DNA of 27,184 bases from NCBI GenBank assembly GCA_036675035.1, contig JAKFFO010000085.1:1-27184 (forward strand). The letters run 5' to 3'. The notes beneath the pieces are model-generated. The model saw only the letters and a list, made by a program, of their open reading frames with translations, did not search any database and was not told where the DNA came from. Position 1 is the stretch's first letter. The number at the start of each line of letters is the position of its first letter. Positions 1-7,932 of the stretch are shown one piece after another. Made by a program: the position numbers and the translations under genes. This stretch comes from MESE01 sp036675035 (GTDB lineage Bacteria; Pseudomonadota; Gammaproteobacteria; Burkholderiales; Burkholderiaceae_D).

Positions 1-395
1 GCCGCAGCCAGCGCCAGTGCCGATAACGGTGTCGATCTGACCGTATCGAGCAACTTGTAGCGGACATCGATGCGGCCGTCTGCCAGGCGTTGCACACTGC
101 CGATCACCAGCGCATCGGCGCCGCGCATTTTCCAGTCGCTGAAATTCACGGTGGCGGTTTCTGGCAAAACATCCCTGGTCTCGACGATACGGAACATGCC
201 GCTGCGCGTCAGGTCGGCCTTGATGATCGCGGTGATCTGCTGCGGCTCGATCGACTCACCGGCAAAGCCGGCAATGGCAATCGGGATCTGATTGGCGCCG
301 ACCCCGGAAATTTCCACGCGCAATTGTGCGTGCGCAGCGGTCGCGACGACCAAACCTATTATCGCAATACCTCGCAAGAAAAGTTGTTTCATCAT
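1..395 (-). CDS. tolB: Tol-Pal system periplasmic protein TolB (partial, N-terminal part)
   Basis: N-terminal 131 codons of TolB; the rest lies beyond the left edge. TolB is the periplasmic beta-propeller protein that links the inner-membrane TolQRA complex to the lipoprotein Pal and helps keep the outer membrane intact during division. The reading starts with two adjacent ATG codons (395 or 392) and a Sec signal peptide (basic KQLFLRG, hydrophobic stretch, likely cut after AHA). The mature protein begins QLRVEISG, then a segment typical of the TolB N-terminal domain (IPIAIAGF, ADLTRSGMFR, WKMRGADALVIGSV). It begins three bases after the tolA stop, so it is co-transcribed with tolQRA. Pal would be expected next, outside the window. 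The open frame runs to the edge without a stop. Identity is sure; which of the two ATGs is used is not. Confidence 0.95.
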   Translation of the reverse strand, partial: MMKQLFLRGIAIIGLVVATAAHAQLRVEISGVGANQIPIAIAGFAGESIEPQQITAIIKADLTRSGMFRIVETRDVLPETATVNFSDWKMRGADALVIGSVQRLADGRIDVRYKLLDTVRSTPLSALALAA

Positions 396-398
396 GGC

Positions 399-1361
399 TC
401 ACTGGTCTTTCGGTTTGTGGATTACATTAAAACTGCTCGGAACCCGGCCCGACCGGTCGGGCGGGAAGGGCGCCGATCTCTGGATCGCGCGTGCTACTGC
501 CTCGTCAAATCCCGGAACGCCGGACGGCTGCACCAGTCGCACGCCGCGGATCGATCCATCAGGCAGCAACTGGACTTCATATTCGACAGCTGGATTTCCG
601 TTCAGTCCGCCCGATATGCTGAATATCGTATTCGATTTTATTTTTGCGGCGACCCGGCCGGCATAATCCGAATCGGCTCTGCCGCCTTGCGACTGGGGTG
701 CGGTTCCTGTTCCACCGGTGCCGGCCTGAGCGGTCATGCGTTCCAGGTTTTCCTGATGGCGTTTTTCCGCCGCCAGTTTTTCGGCTTCGATTTTTTCCTG
801 CCGCAATTTCTCGGCCGCGGCTTTTTCCGCCGCCAGTCTCTTTTTCAACTGCTCTTCTTCTGCCTTCTTTTTCGCTGCGGCGAGTTTCTCCTGTTTTTCT
901 TTCTCGATGCGCTCTTCTTCCGCCTTTTGTTCGGCAATCTTTTGCTGGCGTTCTTCTTCCAGCCGCGCTTTTTCCTGGCGTTCCTTTTCCTTGCGTTTTT
1001 CTTCGTCCAGCCGCTTCTTTTCCTCGATGCGCTTCTTTTCCTGTTCCAGCGCGATATCGGGTTGTTCGACCGGTTTTTCGACCACGGGGGGCCTCGGTGG
1101 CTCCTTGATGACCGGCTTGGGTTCCGGCTTCGGCTCGGGTTTCGGTTTTACTTCCGGCTCCGGCTCCGGTTTAGGCAGAGGTGCTGCTTCCCGTTGCTGC
1201 GGATTCCATATTTCAGCTTCCAGCGCGGTCGGAGTTTCGCTCTGCCAGCGGATACCGAACCAGAGCAGTCCGAACAATGCGGCATGCACCACGGTCGCCA
1301 GCAAAATCGCACGCCAGCGGCCCGGCTCCTTCGGCATGTTGTATGGAGTGCTGTCACTCAT
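399..1361 (-). CDS. tolA: Cell envelope integrity protein TolA
   Basis: TolA, 320 aa, the inner-membrane protein that spans the periplasm and couples TolQR proton-motive work to TolB-Pal. Visible parts in order: a short cytoplasmic head, one membrane helix (about residues 18-37), a proline/lysine/glutamate-rich stretch (about 60-100, KPEPEPEVKPKPEPKPE), a long highly charged Lys/Glu/Ala helix (about 105-215) expected to be coiled, and a C-terminal TonB/TolA-like domain (about 230-320, with DYAGRVAAKIKSN, YEVQLLPDGSI and FDEAVARAIQRS). It lies 10 bp downstream of tolR and just ahead of tolB in one operon. The low-complexity middle gives misleading long open frames on the other strand. Length and layout are normal for betaproteobacterial TolA. 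Confidence 0.95.
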   Translation of the reverse strand: MSDSTPYNMPKEPGRWRAILLATVVHAALFGLLWFGIRWQSETPTALEAEIWNPQQREAAPLPKPEPEPEVKPKPEPKPEPKPVIKEPPRPPVVEKPVEQPDIALEQEKKRIEEKKRLDEEKRKEKERQEKARLEEERQQKIAEQKAEEERIEKEKQEKLAAAKKKAEEEQLKKRLAAEKAAAEKLRQEKIEAEKLAAEKRHQENLERMTAQAGTGGTGTAPQSQGGRADSDYAGRVAAKIKSNTIFSISGGLNGNPAVEYEVQLLPDGSIRGVRLVQPSGVPGFDEAVARAIQRSAPFPPDRSGRVPSSFNVIHKPKDQ

Positions 1362-1371
1362 AAGGCAATCA

Positions 1372-1812
1372 TCATCTGGTTGCGAGTCCCACGCGGTCTA
1401 TGCCGAGTTTTTTTGCTTCCGAAATTGCCTGAATCACCTCACCGTAATTGATATCCTTGTCGGCGGAAATCATGACCGGCAATTCCGGATTTTTCTGGTG
1501 CAGCGCTTCGAGTTTGGCCACCAGGTCGATGCGACCGCCGGCTGCATCAGCCTTGCCGGCGCCGCTCTTTGGCCCGGCAATGCGAATCGTTGCATTTGCG
1601 TTCGGCTTTAGCGTGATCTCGATGTATTCGGTCGGCGGCTTCGTCGATTTTCCGGCTGTCGGCAAATTGATGACATTCGGGTCTGCCATCGGCGCGACCA
1701 CCATGAAAATCACCAGCAGCACCAGCATCACGTCGATATACGGCACGACATTGATGTCAGACTTGAACTTGCGGGTGCGGCCGCCGCGCAATGTCGAAGA
1801 TGAATTTGACAT
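1372..1812 (-). CDS. tolR: Tol-Pal system protein TolR
   Basis: TolR, 146 aa, ExbD/TolR family. It is the inner-membrane stator partner of TolQ that converts the proton gradient into movement of TolA. A single membrane helix covers about residues 22-43 and carries the conserved Asp27 of the DINVVPYIDVMLVLL motif, equivalent to the proton-pathway aspartate of the family. The remainder is a periplasmic ExbD-like domain ending in ISADKDINYGEVIQAI. The start ATG overlaps the TAA stop of tolQ by one base (TAATG), a typical translationally coupled junction. Complete, with the key residue present. Confidence 0.96.
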   Translation of the reverse strand: MSNSSSTLRGGRTRKFKSDINVVPYIDVMLVLLVIFMVVAPMADPNVINLPTAGKSTKPPTEYIEITLKPNANATIRIAGPKSGAGKADAAGGRIDLVAKLEALHQKNPELPVMISADKDINYGEVIQAISEAKKLGIDRVGLATR

Positions 1813-2513
1813 TAGCGCGCCTGCCGGTGCAAGATATTCGAGAATTCTTCAATGAAGCTCTCGAAGCGAATCGCCAGGCGATCGATGTCGTGCGAGTAGC
1901 GGTTGTAAGCTACCACCGCCGGAATCGCCGCAAACAGGCCGATCGCGGTTGCAATCAGTGCTTCGGCAATGCCGGGCGCAACCGCCGCCAGCGTCGCCTG
2001 CTGCACATTGGCCAGCCCGCGAAACGCATTCATGATGCCCCATACTGTGCCGAGCAGACCGATATACGGCGACACCGATCCGACTGATGCCAGAAACGCC
2101 AGATGTGATTCGAGCGCATCCATTTCGCGCTGGTAGGCTGCGCGCATTGCGCGACGTGCACCGTCCAGCAGCGCGGTCGAGTCGATTTCATCCTTGGTGC
2201 CAAACGACGTCTTGATCTTGTGGAACTCGGCCATGCCGGACTCGAAGATACGTTCCAGCGCACCGGTTTTTCCGGCATTCTGGCGGCGGTTCGACGCGGC
2301 ATCTTCATAAAGAATGTTCAGATTGCCACCGGACCAGAAAAGGCTTTCGAATTCCTCGGTCTGCGCCTGCGCGTTCCGGATCGCGAACATTTTGCGGAAT
2401 ATGTAAGTCCAGCTGATCACCGACACGGCCAGCAACAGCGCCATGACAAGTTGTACGATTACCGAAGCATTCTTGATGAGAAAAAAGAAAGAAAGATCTT
2501 GAGTGACGGTCAT
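1812..2513 (-). CDS. tolQ: Tol-Pal system protein TolQ
   Basis: TolQ, 233 aa, MotA/TolQ/ExbB proton-channel family. It forms the pentameric inner-membrane motor stator around TolR. Three membrane helices can be seen: near residues 14-38 (VQLVMALLLAVSVISW), about 135-158 (ending in the LLGTVWGIMNAF motif) and about 165-190 (APGIAEALIATAIGLFAAIPAVVAYN). The last two carry the signature of the channel family. The start MTVTQDLSFFFLIKNAS matches the usual betaproteobacterial TolQ N-terminus, although there is no clear purine-rich ribosome site upstream. It is the first tol gene after ybgC, 141 bp away. Confidence 0.96.
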   Translation of the reverse strand: MTVTQDLSFFFLIKNASVIVQLVMALLLAVSVISWTYIFRKMFAIRNAQAQTEEFESLFWSGGNLNILYEDAASNRRQNAGKTGALERIFESGMAEFHKIKTSFGTKDEIDSTALLDGARRAMRAAYQREMDALESHLAFLASVGSVSPYIGLLGTVWGIMNAFRGLANVQQATLAAVAPGIAEALIATAIGLFAAIPAVVAYNRYSHDIDRLAIRFESFIEEFSNILHRQAR

Positions 2514-2654
2514 GTAGGGTGCGGGTTAAGTCGATTCGGGCCAACGGTTCAGGTTAATTGTATGCGCAAAATACCGGAATTCCGGCATTCTGAACAGGTT
2601 TGCAAGGTTTGGTTACGAATCCGGCAGCTCTGCAGGGCAACGCCTGCGTGAACT

Positions 2655-3074
2655 CTAATCAACCACTTTTATTTTTCTTAATACTTCATCCGGTATGGTG
2701 CTTGGACGGAATGACGCGGTGTCGACGCATCCTACCTTGACGCGTCCGCTTGCCAGCAGCATTGGCTCGCTTCCGGTAACGCGCCATGCTTCCTGTAAAA
2801 ATTGCACCGAAGCACGTCCAAGCCTTTCGACAACAACAGTTACTTTCAGTTCATCGTCCAATCTTGCCGGAGCATGATAATCAACCGCCGTGTTCTTGAC
2901 CACGAACATTACCAGATGCGTCTGCGCCAACGATTGCTGGCTGACACCCACCGCGCGCAGCCATTCGGTACGCGCTCTTTCAAAGAACTTGATGTAATTC
3001 GCGTAATACACCACGCCACCGGTATCGGTGTCTTCGTAATATACGCGTACAGGCCAGCTGAATTTTGACTGCAT
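2655..3074 (-). CDS. ybgC: Acyl-CoA thioesterase YbgC (tol-pal associated)
   Basis: Hot-dog-fold thioesterase of the YbgC/4-hydroxybenzoyl-CoA thioesterase family, 139 aa from the chosen start. It hydrolyses short acyl-CoA or acyl-ACP thioesters, and in proteobacteria it is commonly encoded next to tolQRAB. The family signature YEDTDTGGVVYYANYIKFFE lies near residues 13-32, with the likely catalytic Asp17. The following histidine found in many homologues (VVYHxxY) is tyrosine here. An upstream in-frame ATG at 3161 would add 29 residues outside the family domain. The ATG at 3074 (MQSKFSWPVRV) fits the usual family length and has AGGGA about 15 bases upstream. Same strand as tolQ and probably in the same transcript. 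Confidence 0.93.
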   Translation of the reverse strand: MQSKFSWPVRVYYEDTDTGGVVYYANYIKFFERARTEWLRAVGVSQQSLAQTHLVMFVVKNTAVDYHAPARLDDELKVTVVVERLGRASVQFLQEAWRVTGSEPMLLASGRVKVGCVDTASFRPSTIPDEVLRKIKVVD

Positions 3075-3165
3075 GCTTTGTATGGTCTTCCCTGAATGCC
3101 GGGCGATTGTGAGTCGAGAGCCGCCCGGTTCTTGCGCACGCAAGTGTATTGACTGTTGCAACCGG

Positions 3166-3918
3166 TTATTGCGAATTCCGCTTGATGGTAAACGGAGAAA
3201 ATCCCTGGCAGGTCGGCATCATCTCGACGTAATTGATATTCACATGTGCCGGCAGTGTCGAAACCCAGTAGGCGGTTTCCGCGATGTCGTCGGCCGTGAG
3301 GGGCACGGTACCCTCGTAGACCTTGGCGGCTGCTGCGTCGTTGCCCTTGAAACGGACATTGGAAAATTCGGTGCCGCCGCATAATCCGGGTGCAATATTG
3401 GTTGCCCGCACGCCGGTGCCGACCAGGTCGGCGCGCAAATTGAGTGTAAATTGATCGACGAAGGCCTTGGTTGCGCCATATACGTTGCCGCCGGGATAAG
3501 GATAGGCGCCGGCGACCGAGCCGAGATTGATGATCAAGCCGCTGCCGCGCGCGACCATGTCGGGCAATACTCTCCTGGTCATCGTTACCAATCCCTTGCA
3601 ATTGGTTTCAATCATGGTTTCCCAATCATCCAGCGATGCGTTGTGCGCCGGTTCGACACCGAGCGCCAGACCGGCATTGTTGACGAGAACATCGAGCTGT
3701 TTCCAATCCTTGGGCAGGGCAGCGAGTGCCTGGTCGATGGACGCTTTGTCGCTGACGTCCATGACTACCGGAAGAACGGAGGTGCCGAGTTCGGCAGCCA
3801 GTGCCTCGAGGCGATCCTTGCGGCGGCCGGTCGCTATGACCTTGTGACCGTGCTTTACGTACTTGCGCGCCATTGCGGCACCGAAGCCGGCGGTTGCGCC
3901 GGTAATCAAGACGATCAT
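3166..3918 (-). CDS. ydfG: NADP-dependent 3-hydroxy acid dehydrogenase YdfG-like (SDR)
   Basis: Classical short-chain dehydrogenase/reductase, 250 aa, closely resembling E. coli YdfG. That enzyme reduces malonic semialdehyde and oxidises L-allo-threonine, serine and other 3-hydroxy acids with NADP(H). Visible: the Rossmann motif TGATAGFG (residues 6-13), the basic GRRKDR after strand 2 that favours NADP, NNAGLALG (80-87), and the catalytic Ser134, Tyr147 and Lys151 in SVAGAYPYPGGNVYGATK. The GGTEFSNVRFKG and LPAHVNINYVEMMP segments are characteristic of the YdfG subgroup. AAGGA lies seven bases before the ATG. It sits 77 bp after pabB and 91 bp before ybgC on the same strand. No functional tie to the Tol system is implied. 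Confidence 0.93.
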   Translation of the reverse strand: MIVLITGATAGFGAAMARKYVKHGHKVIATGRRKDRLEALAAELGTSVLPVVMDVSDKASIDQALAALPKDWKQLDVLVNNAGLALGVEPAHNASLDDWETMIETNCKGLVTMTRRVLPDMVARGSGLIINLGSVAGAYPYPGGNVYGATKAFVDQFTLNLRADLVGTGVRATNIAPGLCGGTEFSNVRFKGNDAAAAKVYEGTVPLTADDIAETAYWVSTLPAHVNINYVEMMPTCQGFSPFTIKRNSQ

Positions 3919-3994
3919 GGGAATATCCTTATCTGCTGAATGGAAACATCGCCAAAATTGTAGCCGAAACGAACCGACCCCGTGAATTGTCGGC

Positions 3995-5905
3995 TCAATC
4001 GCCCGGTTGTCGATCTGAATTCATGCGCGGCCGCCAATCGATTTTAGCCGCAAGCGCGCCGCGCAATGCATTGCAGATGACCACTTCGTCCGCATTGCGC
4101 AGGTCATCCAGCGTCAGTGTCCGTTCGCTGGCGTTCCAGGTCGGGTCGGCCAGTAATACCGCGCGCATCACCCCGGGCAGCACGCCTGAATTTTGCGAGG
4201 GCGTATACCAGTGGCCGTTCAGCTTGACGAACACGCTGCTGCGCGCACCCTCGGCCAGTTCGCCGCGCGTATTGAAGAACAGCATATCGAATGCGCCTTG
4301 TGCTTCGGCTGCGCGCCATGCAAGATCATAGCGTTCGCGTACCGTGGTCTTGTGGCGCAGGAAGATGTCGTCCGCAAGCACCGGCCGCTCGGCCAGCAAT
4401 ACGCCGACCGGCTCCGACAGCGGAGTCAACACGCCGGTCTGTATATTGCAGGCGCCGTCAGCGCTCATCGCCAGCCGCAAACGGTGCGCACCGGTTCCAG
4501 GCAAAGAGGCACAGGCGTCAAGTACGGTCGCGCGTATTTTATGTTCGTCGAAACTGAAGCTGAAATAATCGGCAGATGCACGCAGACGTTGCAGATGGCG
4601 GTCAAGATGGCGGCATCCATCGGCACGCGTGGCATGCATGGTTTCGAGCAATTCGAAATCGTTCGGCAAGCCGGTCAGGAAACTCGCCTTGAGCCGGCAT
4701 TCCGCAAACTCGTCCGCCGCGATGCTATCGTGCACGATGCCCGCGCCAACGCCCATTTCCCCCGCTCGCAATCCGTCGGCACGCGGCGGCTGCAATGCCA
4801 GCGTGCGGATCGGTACCGACATGCAGAAATCGCCGATCGCGCGGTTGTCGCCAGGTGCATCGAACCAGCCGATTGCGCCGGTGTAAATGCCGCGCGGCGT
4901 GGTTTCTAGCTCGCGAATGATCTGCATGGTCCGGCGTTTCGGCGCTCCGGTAATCGAGCCGCACGGGTACAGGGCGGCAAATAGTTCGGCCAGTGTCGCA
5001 TCGCCGCGCAATTGCGCGGTAACGGTGGACGTCATTTGCAGTACGCTGCCGTAGCGCTTTACGTCAAACAGTTCCGGTACTTTCACCGATCCGGTCGCCG
5101 CGACGCGACCCAGATCGTTGCGCAACAAATCGACAATCATCAGGTTTTCGGCACGATTTTTCGGGTCGGCCGCGAGCGTTGCGGCCACGGCAGAATCGGC
5201 CGCAGCGCTGCCAGTGGCAGCCGCGGTTCCTTTCATCGGGCGCGTCGTCAGGCTGCCGCGCGCATGACGGACGAACAGTTCGGGCGAAAAGGACAACACG
5301 CTGCGGCCATCCGGCAAATTCAGCAGTGCGCCGTATGGGACCGGCTGGCGGGCGCGCAGTCTGGAGTACAGCGCATGCGGCGCGCCATACGCATCGAAAA
5401 ACAGGCGATAGGTATAGTTGGTCTGATAGGTGTCGCCGGCTCCGATATACCCGTGAATTGCGGCAATTGCACGGTTGAATTCGTCCTCGTCGATGCTTGA
5501 ACCTACCCGGATGACTCCCGCATGCGAACCGTGTGAAGTCGGGCCGGCATCGACTGCCCCCAGCGCCCGCTGTTGCAGCCATTGTTCGACTTCCGCCGCG
5601 GAAAGCCGGTCGCATCGGTCGAACAGCAGTATCCGAGCGCATTCCGGTGCATCGCTGCGTGATGCGATTCCATGCAGTTGCTCGCCCGATTCATAGGAAA
5701 ACAGGCCGACTGCGTGACGACCATGCCGTATCTGCTGCTGCATGTCGTCCAGAAGCTTGTCGAGTTCGGAAGCAAGACGGCATGACAGCGTGCCGACATG
5801 GCCGGTATACAGCCGTGAGGTCGGCACTGCGGCAGTGGCATTGCAATCGTCCAGCAACGCAAAACAATCGCTTGTTGCACCGGGCATAAGGTCCAAAGGC
5901 TGCAT
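3995..5905 (-). CDS. pabB: Bifunctional aminodeoxychorismate synthase I / 4-amino-4-deoxychorismate lyase (PabB-PabC fusion)
   Basis: Fusion of the two last p-aminobenzoate enzymes, about 636 aa. The first part (to about residue 410) is the chorismate-binding PabB domain. It contains RPMKGTA, where the lysine (about K225) marks PabB rather than anthranilate synthase (which has PIAGT), then DLLRNDLGRV, GSITGAPKRR (about 316-325) and GIYTGAIGWF. The second part (about 415-636) is a PLP-dependent PabC-like lyase. RHKTTVRERYD provides the probable PLP lysine, followed by ELAEGARSSVFVKLNG and VLPGVMRAVLL. The product feeds folate synthesis. The start is uncertain: ATGs at 5971, 5905 and 5887 are in frame and none has a good ribosome site. 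Family similarity begins near CFALLDDCN, so 5905 was chosen. Divergent from glyA. Confidence 0.93.
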   Translation of the reverse strand: MQPLDLMPGATSDCFALLDDCNATAAVPTSRLYTGHVGTLSCRLASELDKLLDDMQQQIRHGRHAVGLFSYESGEQLHGIASRSDAPECARILLFDRCDRLSAAEVEQWLQQRALGAVDAGPTSHGSHAGVIRVGSSIDEDEFNRAIAAIHGYIGAGDTYQTNYTYRLFFDAYGAPHALYSRLRARQPVPYGALLNLPDGRSVLSFSPELFVRHARGSLTTRPMKGTAAATGSAAADSAVAATLAADPKNRAENLMIVDLLRNDLGRVAATGSVKVPELFDVKRYGSVLQMTSTVTAQLRGDATLAELFAALYPCGSITGAPKRRTMQIIRELETTPRGIYTGAIGWFDAPGDNRAIGDFCMSVPIRTLALQPPRADGLRAGEMGVGAGIVHDSIAADEFAECRLKASFLTGLPNDFELLETMHATRADGCRHLDRHLQRLRASADYFSFSFDEHKIRATVLDACASLPGTGAHRLRLAMSADGACNIQTGVLTPLSEPVGVLLAERPVLADDIFLRHKTTVRERYDLAWRAAEAQGAFDMLFFNTRGELAEGARSSVFVKLNGHWYTPSQNSGVLPGVMRAVLLADPTWNASERTLTLDDLRNADEVVICNALRGALAAKIDWRPRMNSDRQPGD

Positions 5906-6138
5906 AGGAGAAAGTGGCGCCGGCTGGAGGCGAGTACTGGTCTGGAATCGTGTAACACGGCAATGCCGCATGATAAAGGTTTTCGGCGCCCGCGACGCGA
6001 ATCCTGTTCCGCCTGACAGGCTCGGATGAAGGCATGATGCCGAAAATTCCTGAGGGTTTCGGTACTATAAGTTAATCGGCCTCGATTGCGTTTTGGAGAG
6101 CAATTCATAAATCGGATTTGCCGGCGTGCGCTGTCACC

Positions 6139-6167
6139 TTGCCGAAATTTTAGCCGTCACTTACAAT
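6139..6167 (+). promoter_or_regulatory. Sigma-70 promoter for the glyA riboswitch transcript
   Basis: TTGCCG (6139-6144) and TACAAT (6162-6167) are separated by exactly 17 bases and match the -35/-10 consensus at four and five positions. The predicted transcription start (about 6174) falls a few bases before the ZTP aptamer, as expected for a riboswitch-controlled leader. Confidence 0.7.
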
Positions 6168-6180
6168 GAACGTCCATTTC

Positions 6181-6282
6181 GTCTCACGTGACTGGCGAAA
6201 AACCGGAATGATTCTGCATCCGGCATAAGGTGGGTTCCCACCGGGAAGCGTGAGATTTCAACAGCCGTGCGCCTGGGCAGCC
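6181..6282 (+). ncRNA. ZTP riboswitch (pfl motif) upstream of glyA
   Basis: Recognised from its conserved core. Stem P1 is TCTCACG (6182-6188) pairing perfectly with CGTGAGA (6249-6255). It is followed on the 5' side by the invariant GTGACTGGCGA (6188-6198). A hairpin with CCGG arms follows (about 6203-6221), then GGTGGG..CCCACC and GGGAAGCG (6229-6250). After a linker comes the second conserved element, GCCGTGCGCCTGGGCA (6264-6279), which forms the pseudoknot pocket. This arrangement is that of the pfl/ZTP class, which senses ZMP/ZTP (purine intermediates that build up when 10-formyl-THF is short) and turns on one-carbon genes. Its position between promoter and glyA fits that role. Confidence 0.9.
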
Positions 6283-6323
6283 AAGATGGAAAGAGCGTTT
6301 GAGGCTGCCGTCATTCCCTTTTT
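6276..6323 (+). terminator. Possible expression-platform terminator of the ZTP riboswitch
   Basis: GGCAGCC (6276-6282) can pair with GGCTGCC (6303-6309), and a CTTTTT run (6318-6323) follows about nine bases later. The 5' arm overlaps the conserved GGGCA of the aptamer, so ligand-bound aptamer and hairpin should exclude each other. That would let ZTP switch glyA transcription on. The gap before the T run is longer than usual, so the exact mechanism is uncertain. Confidence 0.45.
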
Positions 6324-6378
6324 CTGGCCCCTCATTCGATTGAGAAAACCATTTGCCCTTAATCGATTGGAGTATTTC

Positions 6379-7626
6379 ATGTTCACAAAAGATCACACCA
6401 TTGCCAAAGTCGATCCCGAACTCTGGTCTGCAATTCAATCGGAAAACCAGCGTCAGGAAGAGCATATCGAGCTGATCGCATCCGAAAACTATACGTCGCC
6501 TGCGGTCATGGAAGCGCAAGGCACGCAGCTCACCAACAAGTACGCGGAAGGCTATCCCGGCAAGCGTTATTACGGCGGTTGCGAGTTTGTCGATATCGCC
6601 GAAACGCTGGCAATCAATCGCATCAAGGAACTGTTCGGAGCCGAGGCGGCCAACGTGCAGCCGAACTCCGGTTCGCAAGCCAACCAGGGCGTGTTTTTTG
6701 CAATGCTGAAACCGGGCGATACCATCATGGGCATGTCGCTGGCCGAAGGTGGCCACCTGACACACGGCATGGCGCTCAACATGTCGGGCAAATGGTTCAA
6801 CGTGGTGTCCTACGGCCTGAACGAAAAAGAGGAAATCGACTATGACGCGATGGAGCGTCTCGCGCATGAAAAGAAACCGAAGCTGATCATTGCCGGCGCA
6901 TCCGCCTATGCGTTGCGCATCGATTTCGAGCGCTTTGCCAAGGTGGCCAAGGATGTCGGCGCCTACTTCATGGTCGACATGGCTCACTACGCAGGCCTGA
7001 TTGCGGCAGGTGTTTATCCCAATCCGGTGCCGCATGCCGACTTCGTTACATCGACCACGCACAAATCGCTGCGCGGTCCGCGCGGCGGCTTCATCCTGAT
7101 GAAGGCCGAGCATGAAAAGGCAATCAATTCCGCGATCTTCCCGGGTATCCAGGGCGGCCCGCTGATGCATGTGATCGCTGGAAAAGCGGTCGCGTTCAAG
7201 GAGGCGCTCGCGCCGGAATTCAAGGCTTACCAGCAGCAGGTAGTCAAGAACGCGGATGCATTGGCCAAGGCATTGATCGCACGCGGCCTGCGCATCGTGT
7301 CGGGCCGCACCGAGGCGCATGTGATGCTGGTCGATCTGCGCGCCAAGAAAATCACCGGCAAGGAAGCCGAAGCAATCCTCGGTTCCGCGCATATTACCTG
7401 CAACAAGAACGCGATTCCGAACGATCCGGAAAAACCGTTCGTGACATCGGGCATTCGTCTCGGCAGTCCCGCGATGACCACGCGCGGTTTCAAGGAAGCG
7501 GAAGCGACCAGAGTCGGCAACCTGCTGGCCGACGTGCTGGACAATCCGCACGATGCGGCGACGATCGAGCGGGTAAAGGCCGAAGTCAGGAAACTGACTG
7601 ATGCGCTCCCGGTTTATGGCCGATAA
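6379..7626 (+). CDS. glyA: Serine hydroxymethyltransferase
   Basis: GlyA, 415 aa. This PLP enzyme converts serine plus tetrahydrofolate into glycine plus 5,10-methylene-THF and is the main entry of one-carbon units. Full-length, with the PLP lysine K229 in STTHKSLRGPRGG, the same residue number as in E. coli. Also visible are HIELIASENYTS near the N-terminus, KYAEGYPGKRYYGGCE, and DMAHYAGLIAAGVYPNP. The start ATG at 6379 has GGAG six bases upstream and gives the usual N-terminus. A longer in-frame reading back to 6250 runs through the riboswitch and is rejected. Controlled by the ZTP riboswitch in its leader, and ended by the strong terminator at 7769-7803. Confidence 0.98.
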   Translation: MFTKDHTIAKVDPELWSAIQSENQRQEEHIELIASENYTSPAVMEAQGTQLTNKYAEGYPGKRYYGGCEFVDIAETLAINRIKELFGAEAANVQPNSGSQANQGVFFAMLKPGDTIMGMSLAEGGHLTHGMALNMSGKWFNVVSYGLNEKEEIDYDAMERLAHEKKPKLIIAGASAYALRIDFERFAKVAKDVGAYFMVDMAHYAGLIAAGVYPNPVPHADFVTSTTHKSLRGPRGGFILMKAEHEKAINSAIFPGIQGGPLMHVIAGKAVAFKEALAPEFKAYQQQVVKNADALAKALIARGLRIVSGRTEAHVMLVDLRAKKITGKEAEAILGSAHITCNKNAIPNDPEKPFVTSGIRLGSPAMTTRGFKEAEATRVGNLLADVLDNPHDAATIERVKAEVRKLTDALPVYGR

Positions 7627-7932
7627 GCAGCAAGGAGCGCTCGAAATAATCACGGGCGGCTTTGGATCTGTGAACGCAATTAAGCTGGACGCCGAAACGG
7701 TATCGTATGTCGCTTCGGCGTAACACCATGTTCATGGGAACGATATCGTCTAAGACCACTATCCATCAGCCTTTCCCGGCGCCAGTGCCGGGAAAGGCCT
7801 TTTAAAAGGAGGTAACTGACAACTTGATGTTTTTGCAGATTGATAACAAAATTAATTAACTGATAATTCTTTCGGCTGATCTCTGCGGTCACCGGAATAC
7901 AGAACAAGTGGATCAAACCACCTGCAACCGAA
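7627..7932 (+). other. glyA-nrdR intergenic region with structured segment and short reading frame
   Basis: This 306-bp gap has three parts. First, 7691-7748 is rich in short inverted repeats (GCCGAA/TTCGGC, CCATG/CATGG, and the palindrome ACGATATCGT) and may be a structured 3' UTR or a small RNA ending at the terminator. Second is the terminator at 7769-7803. Third, an AAAAGGAGGT sequence (7804-7813) precedes a tiny frame, TTG 7824 or ATG 7827 to TAA 7859 (10-11 residues), whose ribosome-site spacing is long. No longer gene is supported. Confidence 0.4.
7769..7803 (+). terminator. Rho-independent terminator after glyA
   Basis: Perfect 12-bp stem GCCTTTCCCGGC / GCCGGGAAAGGC with a 6-base loop (GCCAGT), followed by CTTTT. 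It lies 143 bp after the glyA stop and before nrdR on the same strand. Confidence 0.85.

Larger units (their letters stand above)
5972..6378. other. Divergent pabB/glyA intergenic region
   Basis: Besides the glyA promoter and ZTP riboswitch annotated separately, this stretch holds the upstream region of pabB (read leftwards). No convincing -35/-10 pair was found there. The 55 bases between the riboswitch terminator candidate and the glyA ATG hold the glyA ribosome site. No protein gene is supported. Confidence 0.6.

Noticed and set aside
90..1451. Plus-strand open frame (453 aa) opposite tolA/tolB
   Set aside because: Created by the low-complexity Lys/Glu codons of tolA; gives Phe/Leu-rich nonsense.
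6184..7653. Long minus-strand open frame (489 aa) opposite glyA
   Set aside because: It is a mirror of the strongly conserved glyA coding frame, overlaps the riboswitch, and its translation has no recognisable domain.
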